Source of the DNA: Chloroflexota bacterium
GTDB taxonomy: Bacteria; Chloroflexota; Dehalococcoidia; Lucifugimonadales; UBA3495
NCBI GenBank assembly: GCA_028874075.1
Contig: JAPPLU010000035.1
Span: forward strand, 1 to 32,164
DNA: 32,164 bases
Direction: 5' to 3'
This document shows positions 14,780-22,546 of the stretch, one piece after another; position 1 is the stretch's first letter; the number at the start of each line of letters is the position of its first letter. The translations under genes and the position numbers were made by a program. The notes beneath the pieces are model-generated. The model ran no database searches and was not told the origin of the DNA. It saw nothing but the letters and a program-made list of their open reading frames with translations.

Positions 14780-15208
14780 CTAGCTGGCGGGCCGAAACTT
14801 GGGCAGGCTGATGGTATCGGTCAAGTCGTCGAAAGTAACCTCCACCGCCATGCCGCATTTGATGACTTCAGGGTCGGGTTCAATGTCGACCAGGTGGGAA
14901 ATTATGCGTGCCCCGCCCTCCAGCTCAACTATGACGGGGACGTAAGGCACCATGTCGCGGAAGGCCGGCGTGGGCGCCCGGTGCACGATGCAAAAGGTAT
15001 GGACGGTACCCCTGCCGCTGCTCTGCATCCAGTCAGTGTTCCGCGAGAAACAGGCCGGGCAGATGTCCCGGGGATAGAAGTAAATATTGCCGCAATCAAC
15101 GCAACGGCGGAGCCACAATTCGCGTTCCTTGCACTTCTCCCAGTAAAAATCGGATTCCGGCTGGGGAACGGGGGGAGTTATAGGTGGGGCGGGCTGCTGC
15201 TGGGTCAT
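14780..15208 (-). CDS. DUF35-type zinc ribbon / OB-fold protein
   Basis: A 142-residue protein with AAGGAG before the ATG at 15208. After a Pro-rich start and the helix DFYWEKCKERELWLRRC comes a rubredoxin-like zinc ribbon: CVDCGNIYFYPRDICPAC (two C-x2-C pairs). An OB fold follows (GTVHTFCIVHRAP, then VPVIVELEGGARIISHLVD). Members work with thiolase or thiolase-like subunits and acyl-CoA substrates. No thiolase is adjacent here, which is unusual. It is operonic with the SDR downstream. Confidence 0.85.
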   Translation of the reverse strand: MTQQQPAPPITPPVPQPESDFYWEKCKERELWLRRCVDCGNIYFYPRDICPACFSRNTDWMQSSGRGTVHTFCIVHRAPTPAFRDMVPYVPVIVELEGGARIISHLVDIEPDPEVIKCGMAVEVTFDDLTDTISLPKFRPAS

Positions 15209-15507
15209 CCGCTGCTCCTTGCTTGGCCCCATTGACAGGCGCGGGGCCCCGATTCTTGCACAAATTTGCCCTCCGGCAACAGCCTGGAGGCAAACTCAGC
15301 ATAAGTAGAAAACCAAGGGTAGTCAAGGCAAACCGGAACCTGAAGGGTCAAGCGCAATTCTTGCTTTGGGCAGACTCGCCTTTCCCCTTCAGATTACTGC
15401 CAAATGCCAGGAAGAAACCGACTTGACGACCGCCCGAACCTGCCAACCCGGGTAGATTCACTCCAGCCCTCCGGAGTTGCAGGACTAAGGAATTTTTCGT
15501 TTATAGC

Positions 15508-15660
15508 GCCATTTTGGGCCATTCCGGGCCGTTTCGTATTTGACAGCAGGGTCATGACGACGCCGGATGGCGCTTCGGTGGGCCGCCGTCGGCCGTTTCC
15601 CAGATAGAGAATTGACCCGGGAAATGGCCCAAGCCGGGCCATTTTGGGCCATTCCGGGCC
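15508..15660 (+). repeat. Pair of perfect 23-bp direct repeats
   Basis: A 23-base sequence beginning GCCATTTTGGGCC and ending ATTCCGGGCC occurs at 15508-15530 and identically at 15638-15660. A truncated third copy (GCCATTTTGG) is at 15782-15791. The second copy is preceded by its own inverted partner, AAATGGCCC-AAGCC-GGGCCATTT (15622-15644), forming a 9-base-pair hairpin. Confidence 0.8.
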
Positions 15661-15846
15661 ACGGTCGGAATGGGATAGAACTGAAGCTGATCAGGGTCCT
15701 GCTACCCATACCAACAGCGGCAGAGTTCCAAGTCCGGCGTTTTCTTTTGCGCTACCAGGGAAGATTCGAGTGTCTGTTCCTGCCATTTTGGAACCCGAAA
15801 CTCCTTAACCGGATCGCTGCAAACTAACCGGAGGTATGGGGAACAT

Positions 15847-15997
15847 ACCGGCCCCAATGCCTTCCTTCCGGCGAACGCTGGTAACCAGAAACCTGGCCTC
15901 CTCCGCCCTCTATTTCTCACTGACCTCAAGGGATTCCGGCCTGCAACGGAATGACGGGTCGTTGAGCCGGTTTTCTGCCTTAACTCTGAACAGTTAC
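15847..15997 (+). repeat. About 150-bp direct repeat unit, copy 1
   Basis: The left part (15847-15881) begins ACCGGCCCCAATGCC and ends GGCGAACGCTGG; the right end is CTCTGAACAGTTAC (15984-15997). The same left and right ends, about the same distance apart, recur at 16126-16282. The middle is not conserved, but includes CGGAATGACGGG. Confidence 0.5.
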
Positions 15998-16041
15998 GAT
16001 CTTTGAGTCGATAGCTGGGAAATAAGGGCGACCACATGATT

Positions 16042-16113
16042 ATGGTAGAGAAGTGTTTTCCCTTGTGGCAAGGAGCCAATGTCAAGTGCGACCGTTCATG
16101 AGACTGTTCAGAG
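16042..16113 (+). repeat. Dispersed intergenic repeat, copy 2
   Basis: It shares the blocks ATGGTA, CCCTTG-x-GG, TGTCAAGTGCG and ACTGTTCAGA with the copy at 10341-10390. Its end ACTGTTCAGAG (16103-16113) is an exact inverse of CTCTGAACAGT at 15984-15994, so the region between can fold back. Confidence 0.55.
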
Positions 16114-16125
16114 GAAAGGGAACGC

Positions 16126-16282
16126 ACCGGCTCCCAACGCCGTCCTTTCGGCGAATGCCGGAATACACAAAGGCAAGAGAACCGAGGACTAAACGCAAGC
16201 AAGATTTCTGGATACTCCACCTGAGGCTGACTCGGAAAGACGCCTTATCTAGCGCCTTGACTCATCGAGTCTGAACAGTTAC
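16126..16282 (+). repeat. About 150-bp direct repeat unit, copy 2
   Basis: It begins ACCGGCTCCCAACGCC and has GGCGAATGCCGG at 16150-16161, closely matching the left part of copy 1 (about 85% by eye). It ends TCTGAACAGTTAC at 16270-16282. It lies directly after dispersed repeat copy 2. Confidence 0.5.
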
Positions 16283-16367
16283 TTCCAGGGTGGTTGTAAT
16301 CCTACTGAACCCGGTTTATCGTTCAGTGGGCGGTCCGTAGAAAACACTGGAATCCCGGGAGTGGACA

Positions 16368-17297
16368 ATGCGAGTTGCGGTAATGGGCACCGGCAGCATC
16401 GGCAGCTATTTTGGTGGCATGCTGGCCCTTTCCGGTCAGCAGGTTGCCTTGATTGCCCGAGGCGAGAACCTGGAGGCCATTCGGGCTAACGGCCTGCGGA
16501 TACAGACCGACGAGGAACTTCTCACCATTCCCTGCGGCGACCGTCTGTGGGCCACCGACGACCCCGCCTCGTTGGGGACAGTGGACCTGACCCTGCTTAC
16601 CGTGAAGACTTACCAGAACGCGGTTGCGGTCCCCGCCATACGGCCCCTGGTGGGCCAGGATTCCACCGTCTTGTGCCTGCAAAACGGCATTGACAGTTAC
16701 CAGGCGGCGGCTGAAGTACTGGGTGCAGACAGGGTGTTGCCCGGGGCGGCCTACATCGAGGCGGCGAGGATGGGACCGGGCATGGTAAAGCAGAGCGGCA
16801 GTGTGGTCCGCATCGCTTTCGGCGAGCCGGACGGCAGCGACAGCCAGCGCGGCAGCACAATCCTGCAGGTCTTGTCGGATGCCGGCATCAACGCCCAGTT
16901 CAGCCGGGACATCCGCCAGATCCTGTGGACCAAGTTCCTTTTCATTGCCACCATGGCCGGGGTAACCAGCCTGTCCAGGGAGACCATGGCCGATATTATG
17001 CCCCGTCCCGAGTGGCGGCAGGTCATCGTCAACTGCATGAGAGAGATTGAGACAGTGGCCAGGGCAAGCCAGGTTGCCCTGGCCCCGGACATAGTGGAAG
17101 CAACGGTGGTGTACATCGAAGGTGACCTGGACGACATGCACGCTTCCATGCACGCCGACACAATGGCCGGTCGCCCGCTTGAATTGGAGGCCCTTACCGG
17201 CGCCGTCGTCCGGGCTGGCCGGTCCGCTGGCGTTCCAACGCCCATCAACGATTTGATTTACGCGGCCCTCAAGCCCTTTGCGGCAGGCGTCAGATGA
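16368..17297 (+). CDS. 2-dehydropantoate 2-reductase family protein (ketopantoate reductase-like)
   Basis: A 309-residue protein with a GGGAG ribosome site. The N-terminal Rossmann domain starts VMGTGSIGSYFGG and continues with LLTVKTYQN, holding the catalytic Lys, and LCLQNGID with the conserved Asn. The C-terminal helical domain has ILWTKFLFIATMAG with the second Lys and HASMHADTMAGRPLELEAL with the Glu. These are the residues of PanE, which uses NADPH to make pantoate for coenzyme A. Members of this family in catabolic settings reduce other 2-oxo acids, so the symbol panE is not assigned. The stop overlaps the next start (ATGA). Confidence 0.85.
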   Translation: MRVAVMGTGSIGSYFGGMLALSGQQVALIARGENLEAIRANGLRIQTDEELLTIPCGDRLWATDDPASLGTVDLTLLTVKTYQNAVAVPAIRPLVGQDSTVLCLQNGIDSYQAAAEVLGADRVLPGAAYIEAARMGPGMVKQSGSVVRIAFGEPDGSDSQRGSTILQVLSDAGINAQFSRDIRQILWTKFLFIATMAGVTSLSRETMADIMPRPEWRQVIVNCMREIETVARASQVALAPDIVEATVVYIEGDLDDMHASMHADTMAGRPLELEALTGAVVRAGRSAGVPTPINDLIYAALKPFAAGVR

Positions 17298-19264
17298 TTG
17301 TGTGGATGTTCCCGCATTTTCGCCGCCCCTTTCTCACTACTATCCCGTCATTGCTGGTCGTCCTGTCGGCCTGCACTTCCCAGCCAACTGCATCGCCACC
17401 GGAGGCCGCCGTAGTCGCCCCTGCCCCGGTAGTCGCTGCGCCCACCAATGCCGCCGGTCCAACACTGCAACCCACGCCGATACCTGCCCAAAGTCCCATT
17501 CCAACTGCGACCACCCGGGCTGCCGACACTAATCCACCGCCGGCCACGGAGGCTGAAGTGACAGAAAAGGTTCCTGCCACTCCATCGTCAGTTGAAGAGC
17601 GCCGCCCCAGTTATGACATCAGCAAACCCTTTGCCGAACTGGTCAGGCCCCACTTCTTCGGCGGCACTGAAGAAGGGGCATTGGTCGAGATTAGAGGCGA
17701 ACCCGATCTGATAGTCGAGGTGGATGGCAAGGCAAAAATCCGCCTTGCCAGTGAGGACGGCCACAGTTTCCTCGATCCCTTGGCGCTGGAATCGGAGCTT
17801 ATCGGTGAGCACCCGGTGCACAAGGTCTACCGGCTGATGGATATGGGTGTGGGCGTTGAGGACGGTCTGCTCGCTGCCCTGGAAAGCGAAGGGGTAGGAC
17901 AACTCTTCACAACCGTCGAGTTTGAATACCAGCGGCGTCGATTCTCCTCCGGTGTTATCGCCGAGGTCTTCGTGGACGGCACTTTCCTTGTCATTCCCGA
18001 CGAAGTTCCCCCCGAATGGCAAAGCAATGATGACCGTATTTTCCCGCCTACCCACCTGCACTTGAATTCCCGCGCATTCAGCGGTGGTTCCACCGACCTG
18101 GCTCGGGACTACGAGCTGGAAATCCTGTCACTCCCCTTCGATGACCAGCGCTATCCCCCGGCTCCTCTGGCCCTGAAGCAGTGCCGCGTCTACGAGGAAA
18201 GCCTCGCCGCATCCGATTACGCCGGCATCCTGAAGTCGCTGGGCTTTCGCTATACCCCAGACCATATTTCCCGTGAAATGGAAGATGCCGCCACCCTGGT
18301 CGACCGGGCTCAGGCCCTCCTGTGGAACGGCTCCGGCGCGGGCGTACAGTATTTCGGCTTTGAAGGTTGGTGGATCGCCGGCGTCCTGAAAGGGGAACAA
18401 GTCCCCTGGCTCGGCGACTGCGACACTGCCGGCGGGTTCCGCGCTTACCCGGGCGGCGATGATGGCGAGACCCGGCACTACCTGATAGTGCGGCGGTCGC
18501 TGGAACCCGACAAAAAGCAGCGGTACAAGGTCCTGGAAGTCAACGGGGCCGGCGAGGCAACGGAGCTTTACACAGCCCCGGGAATCATCCTGATGGCCCT
18601 GCCTTTGCCCTACGACGCCAGGTCCTGGCTGTTCAGCACCGAGGGATGGACTCCGGCGGAAGGAGAGCAGCCCGCCGACCCCCGCTGGCAAGCCGTCTAC
18701 CAGGTTAATCTGGACAGTCCCGACGATTATGTGAAAGTACGCTACCCCATTTCCGACTTTCCAAGGGCGCCGGAGGCGGGCCTGTATGGCGCTTCCGCCC
18801 GGATGAGCGAAGGGGGCGACCACCTGTTCAACACACTGTACGGTTTCAAGGACGAGGGCGGCGGCATCTGGGTGGTGGATGTGAAGGACGAAGGCTTTCT
18901 TTCCAGCGAATCCAGCTTTGCACGCATCGTTTCCTGGGACCATACTCTCAGTTGGATGCCGCTGGGCCGGCTGGATGATGATCCCTCGGCCATGCACCTG
19001 TTCATGACCGGCAAGGAAGTGGCCGACGACTTCGCCATGACCGCCAACGTCCTGCGCGTTCGGGAGGATGGCCTCAACTCCACCGTAGAAAAGTCGGAGC
19101 GGCTGCTGCAGATGGTGGGCTGGAATCCGGTGCCGTTCGGCTGGCAGAAGTTGTCCGACATGGAATACCGGATGCTGGTGGAAACCCACTACAACTACGA
19201 AAGTTCCCTGATGCCCAGGGCAAAGGGCGTCTACATAGTCCCCGTAAGCCTGTCCGAGAAATAA
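17294..19264 (+). CDS. Large lipoprotein of unknown function
   Basis: A 656-residue protein. Residues 1-27 form a lipoprotein signal peptide: two Arg, a hydrophobic core and the lipobox LSAC with Cys27. A Pro/Ala/Thr-rich linker runs to about residue 105. The rest is a globular, beta-rich domain with repeated Trp/Asp-Gly stretches (GGGIWVVDVKDEGF, SWLFSTEGW, LSWMPLGRL), reminiscent of a propeller or solute-recognition domain, but I recognise no family. It should sit on the outer face of the cytoplasmic membrane. Overlap with the reductase gene (ATGA) and a gap of 10 bases to the phosphatase gene make a three-gene operon. An ATG at codon 5 is an alternative start. Confidence 0.75.
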   Translation: MIVWMFPHFRRPFLTTIPSLLVVLSACTSQPTASPPEAAVVAPAPVVAAPTNAAGPTLQPTPIPAQSPIPTATTRAADTNPPPATEAEVTEKVPATPSSVEERRPSYDISKPFAELVRPHFFGGTEEGALVEIRGEPDLIVEVDGKAKIRLASEDGHSFLDPLALESELIGEHPVHKVYRLMDMGVGVEDGLLAALESEGVGQLFTTVEFEYQRRRFSSGVIAEVFVDGTFLVIPDEVPPEWQSNDDRIFPPTHLHLNSRAFSGGSTDLARDYELEILSLPFDDQRYPPAPLALKQCRVYEESLAASDYAGILKSLGFRYTPDHISREMEDAATLVDRAQALLWNGSGAGVQYFGFEGWWIAGVLKGEQVPWLGDCDTAGGFRAYPGGDDGETRHYLIVRRSLEPDKKQRYKVLEVNGAGEATELYTAPGIILMALPLPYDARSWLFSTEGWTPAEGEQPADPRWQAVYQVNLDSPDDYVKVRYPISDFPRAPEAGLYGASARMSEGGDHLFNTLYGFKDEGGGIWVVDVKDEGFLSSESSFARIVSWDHTLSWMPLGRLDDDPSAMHLFMTGKEVADDFAMTANVLRVREDGLNSTVEKSERLLQMVGWNPVPFGWQKLSDMEYRMLVETHYNYESSLMPRAKGVYIVPVSLSEK

Positions 19265-19274
19265 GGAGGACGCG

Positions 19275-19787
19275 TTGACCGAGAAGCCGATAGAAAACTG
19301 CTACTGGGTGATTCCCGGCAAATTACTGGCTGGAGAATATCCCAGGAACCTGGACGACCCGTCGTCTCTGGAGAAACTGGCCGCCTTCAAGGAAGCGGGG
19401 GTCGCCACCTTTATCGACCTGACCGAAGAAGGAAACCGGCTACCCTACGCGCAGTGGCTGGACACTGAAACCCAGACCCATCAGCGCTTTCCTATCGAGG
19501 ATAGAACCATTCCCGCATCCCCGGAACTGACGACGGACATCCTTGACATGATTGATAACAATATTGCCGAGGGTAATCTGGTGTACGTCCACTGCATGGG
19601 CGGGATTGGCCGCACGGGCACGGTCGTCGGTTGCTGGCTGTCCCGCCACGGATACCAGGGTGAGGCGGCCCTGGACCGCCTTGGCGAACTCTGGGACGAT
19701 TGTCCCAAGTCTGCTTGGACGCGTTCCCCGGAGACCGAGACGCAGCGCCGCTACGTCAGGGACTGGAAGGAAGAAGAGGGCCGATAG
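19275..19787 (+). CDS. Dual-specificity / tyrosine phosphatase-like protein
   Basis: A 170-residue protein with a TTG start fixed by an excellent AGGAGG five bases upstream. The signature loop VHCMGGIGRTGT holds the nucleophile Cys107 and Arg113 (C-x5-R), and an upstream Asp-containing loop (PIEDRTIP) can supply the general acid. Size and loop fit the compact bacterial cysteine phosphatases acting on phosphoproteins, nucleotides or phosphoinositides. It is cytoplasmic, with no signal peptide. Its neighbour is the lipoprotein gene; the functional link is unknown. Confidence 0.85.
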   Translation: MTEKPIENCYWVIPGKLLAGEYPRNLDDPSSLEKLAAFKEAGVATFIDLTEEGNRLPYAQWLDTETQTHQRFPIEDRTIPASPELTTDILDMIDNNIAEGNLVYVHCMGGIGRTGTVVGCWLSRHGYQGEAALDRLGELWDDCPKSAWTRSPETETQRRYVRDWKEEEGR

Positions 19788-19803
19788 CCCTCTACTCAAA
19801 CCC

Positions 19804-20613
19804 TCACTCGGCAACACATCCGGCGAAATAGTCCCGCGCCGCCAGCTTGTCCTTCAGACTGCCGAAGGCCATGGTATAGAATCCCGTGTATCCTGAGGAT
19901 TCCAGCCGCCCGAAAGCGGCGGGAAAGTCGATGTTGCCCTCGCCCGGGTTCAGGTGCACTTCCTTGTCTCCCAGGTTGTCAGCCAGCCTTACCTCCCCGA
20001 TGCGGCTGATGCCAAAGGCGTCCAGAAAGCCGTCAACGTCCTCGGGCACCAGGTGGGCGTGGTTGACGGTGAAGGCCCAGCCGAACCGCTCCGAGGAGAT
20101 GGCGTCGAAGTAGAAGCGGCATTCCTCCACGGTGTGGGCCATGTAGTGGATTTCGGCATCGTCGGGCTCAAAGTTCAGGTTTTCCAGGAACAGGGTTACC
20201 CCGGCCCTCTCGGCGTAGGCCGTAGCCCGCTTCAACCGTTCCAGGGATGACTGGAACCGGTAGCCCTGCGAACTGCTGAAGTGGTAGCCGCCGTGGGTTA
20301 CCACACCCAGGCATCCAAGCCGCTTTGCCAGGTCAACGTTGCCCTCAAGGTAACGGTCGACGGCCTCGTCCACATAGGGCGAAAACTCGGCAATGTTGAT
20401 GGACGATGCGGTGTGGAGGGTCAGGGTAACGTCGGCGTCCCGGGCAGTCCGTATCACTGCTGCAACCCGGTTGTCATCCCACTCGGTCAGCCGGTTGGGC
20501 CCCTGGTCGGCGTTAAAGTCCAGGTAATGAAATCCGTGCTCCGCCGCTGTGGCCAGCGCTTCTTCCAGGCGGGTCGTGCCGGCATCGTAGCCTATGCGGT
20601 CCTTCAGCGTCAT
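19804..20613 (-). CDS. Sugar phosphate isomerase/epimerase-like TIM-barrel protein
   Basis: The ATG at 20613 gives 269 residues beginning TLKDRIGYDAGTTRLEEAL. A longer frame upstream has no family similarity. The xylose-isomerase-like TIM barrel shows the metal-site pattern of this superfamily: LDFNAD, LTLHTAS, VTHGGYHF, LFLENLN (Glu), FTVNHAHLV (Asp/His region), EVRLADN, and LNPGEGNIDFPAAF. This class isomerises or epimerises keto-sugars or acts as an AP endonuclease relative. The ribosome site GGGAGG lies 13 bases before the ATG. It is co-directional with the hydrolase upstream (53-base gap) and convergent with the phosphatase (16-base gap). Confidence 0.85.
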   Translation of the reverse strand: MTLKDRIGYDAGTTRLEEALATAAEHGFHYLDFNADQGPNRLTEWDDNRVAAVIRTARDADVTLTLHTASSINIAEFSPYVDEAVDRYLEGNVDLAKRLGCLGVVTHGGYHFSSSQGYRFQSSLERLKRATAYAERAGVTLFLENLNFEPDDAEIHYMAHTVEECRFYFDAISSERFGWAFTVNHAHLVPEDVDGFLDAFGISRIGEVRLADNLGDKEVHLNPGEGNIDFPAAFGRLESSGYTGFYTMAFGSLKDKLAARDYFAGCVAE

Positions 20614-20666
20614 CAATGCAGCCGTTCCTCCCGGGTTGTCTTGGGTTGAGTATGAGATCTCCTGGT

Positions 20667-21380
20667 CTACAAAGTGACCGGCTCTGCCTCCAAGGTGGAT
20701 GGAATCCACTCTCTCAGCAGATCGGCCAGCTCCTCCCGGCACTCCTCCAGGCGGTGTTCCGCCCCGTCGTAAAGCACCAGACGTTTCGGTTCGTTGGCCC
20801 ACTCGTAGACCTGCATGCCACAGGAATAGGGTAGCCTTGTATCTGCTTTTCCGTGGACAATGAGCGTTGGCCTGGGTGCAACCAGGCCGGCCATGTTGGC
20901 GCCGTAAGTCTGGGGCGAAAGGGAGACCACACCGGCCACGTGCCGGCTTACCGCGCCCGCAGCTATAACCACTGCGCCGCCAAAGGAGTGGCCGACCACT
21001 ACAACCGGGTCGTGGCCCATTTCTTCCAGGCAGGTAACCCCGGCCAGCAAGTCCATGGCGCACTCGGGAAGCACGTTGGGCAACCGGTAGTCCAGCCGCA
21101 GGGAGGTAATGCCCTGGGCAGTAAACTCTTGCGCCAGTTGCGCATAGAGGCCCGGCCCCGGCCCACCAAACCCTCCTCGCGCGCCGCAGACCCAGATTAC
21201 ACCCTTACGTGAATCCGGGGACCGGTGCAACACCGCGGGAATCTCGCCCCGCTCGGTAGTCAGCGACAGGCCCTCGCCCACGTCCCCGTCGGGCAGTGGG
21301 ATTGAACGCACGTCCTTAACGTCTATCTTCAGATAGGTGTCTGGTCGTCTCTCTGGCGCCGGTTCACCCTGGTCTGCCAT
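20667..21380 (-). CDS. Alpha/beta hydrolase (dienelactone-hydrolase-like)
   Basis: The ATG at 21380 follows AGAGGTG and gives 237 residues. After a beta-rich N-terminus (LSLTTERGEIPAVLH) comes GVIWVCGARGGFGG, probably the oxyanion region, then the nucleophile elbow VVVGHSFGGAVV, an acid loop (LIVHGKADTRLPYS) and the catalytic His in YDGAEHRLEE. The order matches carboxylesterases of the BAAT/DLH type. It has no signal peptide. First gene of the operon with the TIM-barrel isomerase; a role in ester or lactone opening of sugar-type substrates is inferred. Confidence 0.8.
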   Translation of the reverse strand: MADQGEPAPERRPDTYLKIDVKDVRSIPLPDGDVGEGLSLTTERGEIPAVLHRSPDSRKGVIWVCGARGGFGGPGPGLYAQLAQEFTAQGITSLRLDYRLPNVLPECAMDLLAGVTCLEEMGHDPVVVVGHSFGGAVVIAAGAVSRHVAGVVSLSPQTYGANMAGLVAPRPTLIVHGKADTRLPYSCGMQVYEWANEPKRLVLYDGAEHRLEECREELADLLREWIPSTLEAEPVTL

Positions 21381-21478
21381 TCTGCACCTCTGCATATCCC
21401 TTGTGCCGGTTAAGCGCTCCTAATCCTATTCCAGGGCGGCGGCCGTGTCCATCCAGGGCCGGGTCGCTGGCGCCGCGG

Positions 21479-21507
21479 TTGTCAATCGAAATCTACCGGG
21501 GTAACAT
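21479..21507 (+). promoter_or_regulatory. Putative promoter of the alpha/beta hydrolase gene
   Basis: TTGTCA (21479-21484), a 17-base spacer and TAACAT (21502-21507). The -35 matches five of six positions and the -10 four of six. It leaves a leader of about 60 bases ahead of the AGGAGG ribosome site. Confidence 0.4.
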
Positions 21508-21573
21508 CCCCTTGTCGCCTGACAGTTCTCCTTCAGGCGCATCTTGCCAGGCAATAACTACATAGGAGGCAGC

Positions 21574-22449
21574 ATGGTCCAGGCTGCGATAGACGGCTAC
21601 TTCGCCACCAACGGAATCAATCTTCACTACCGGGACTGGGGCGGTACTGGGCGGCCCGTGGTACTGCTGCACGGGCTGGCATCATCTTCGCATATCTGGG
21701 ACCTGGTGGCGCCAGACCTGGCCGAGGACTTTTCCGTTATCGCGGTGGACCAGAGGGGGCACGGGCTAAGCGACAAGCCCGAGTCCGGCTATGACTTTGC
21801 CTCCGTGAGTCGCGACCTGCTGGGAATAATCCAGGCTCGGGGCCTGGAGCGCCCGGTCATCGTGGGCCACTCCTGGGGCGCCGACGTGGCCCTGGAATTC
21901 GCCGTGGCCTACCCCGGCACTGCCACCGGAATCGGTTTTGTTGACGGTGGCATGATAGAACCCTCGGCCCGCCCGGGTATGACCCTGGCGAAGGCCAGGG
22001 AAGACATGGCCCCACCCCTCTTTGCCGGAATGACCTCCCAGGCGCTCAGGGAGCGGTTCCGCAACCGGGTCCGACCCTTCGCCCTGCCGCCCGAATTCGA
22101 CCAGATATTAATGTCCAACTTTGAAATGCTGGAGGACGGTACGGTCCGCACCCGTCTCAGTCGCGAAAACCACCTTCGGATCATCGATTCCCTGTGGGAA
22201 CATTACCCAACTCAACTCTACCCGCAAGTCCCCTGCCCGGTCCTGATGTTGCCCGCTCGCATGGCCAACGATGACTCTGTCGCGGCAAGAACATTCCGCC
22301 GGGAAGAATCGGTGGCCAAGGCCCAGAGCTTGTTGCCCAGGGTCAAGGTGGTCTGGTTGGAGGACAGCATCCACGACGTGCCCGTCCAGCGCCCGGAACT
22401 GGTGGCGAAAACCATCCGCGATAACATACTTTCGGGTTTCCTCGGCTGA
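21574..22449 (+). CDS. Alpha/beta hydrolase
   Basis: The ATG at 21574 is preceded by AGGAGG (5-base gap) and gives 291 residues. The haloalkane-dehalogenase/epoxide-hydrolase-type fold is clear: VVLLHGLASSSHIWD, VIAVDQRGHGLSDKP, nucleophile GHSWGAD (Ser), a cap domain (about 140-215) and the His in EDSIHDVPVQRPE. Because the nucleophile is Ser, an esterase, lactonase or C-C hydrolase is more likely than a dehalogenase. It is soluble and apparently monocistronic. Substrate unknown. Confidence 0.85.
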   Translation: MVQAAIDGYFATNGINLHYRDWGGTGRPVVLLHGLASSSHIWDLVAPDLAEDFSVIAVDQRGHGLSDKPESGYDFASVSRDLLGIIQARGLERPVIVGHSWGADVALEFAVAYPGTATGIGFVDGGMIEPSARPGMTLAKAREDMAPPLFAGMTSQALRERFRNRVRPFALPPEFDQILMSNFEMLEDGTVRTRLSRENHLRIIDSLWEHYPTQLYPQVPCPVLMLPARMANDDSVAARTFRREESVAKAQSLLPRVKVVWLEDSIHDVPVQRPELVAKTIRDNILSGFLG

Positions 22450-22467
22450 AGAAGCGGACTTTCTCGT

Positions 22468-22496
22468 TTGACACCCTATTTGGCCCCATTTACACT
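22468..22496 (+). promoter_or_regulatory. Sigma70-like promoter of the first NHL gene
   Basis: TTGACA (22468-22473) is a perfect -35, followed by a 17-base spacer and TACACT (22491-22496, four of six). The ribosome site AAGGGGGT lies between it and the ATG at 22547. Confidence 0.55.
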
Positions 22497-22546
22497 TCCG
22501 CAAGATAGTTCCACCCAATTCCAAAGTCAAAGGGGGTAGTAACCAC

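Larger units (their letters stand above)
15209..16367. other. Repeat-rich non-coding spacer (about 1.16 kb)
   Basis: Several short open frames occur here (for example 15404-15607 and 15567-15827), but none has a ribosome site and a recognisable product, and the repeats disturb them. The spacer is AT-richer than the coding DNA, and its contents are described in the repeat entries. The promoter of the ketopantoate-reductase-like gene should lie near its right end, but I cannot identify clear boxes. Confidence 0.55.

Noticed and set aside
13866..14783. 305-residue plus-strand frame opposite the SDR
   Set aside because: Shadow of a canonical SDR with all motifs on the minus strand.
15404..15827. 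Two short plus-strand frames in the large spacer
   Set aside because: Generated by the 23-bp repeats; no ribosome site or recognisable product.
15209..16367. Possible CRISPR array
   Set aside because: Repeats are too few, unevenly spaced and in mixed orientation; no cas genes are in the window.
18128..19189. 353-residue minus-strand frame opposite the lipoprotein gene
   Set aside because: Shadow frame; the plus strand has signal peptide, overlap with neighbours and consistent codon use.
20614..21063. N-terminal extension of the TIM-barrel isomerase frame
   Set aside because: The extension overlaps the hydrolase gene and lacks family similarity; the ATG at 20613 begins the recognisable fold.
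21574..22449. Haloalkane dehalogenase
   Set aside because: The nucleophile is Ser in GHSWG, not Asp, so dehalogenation is unlikely.
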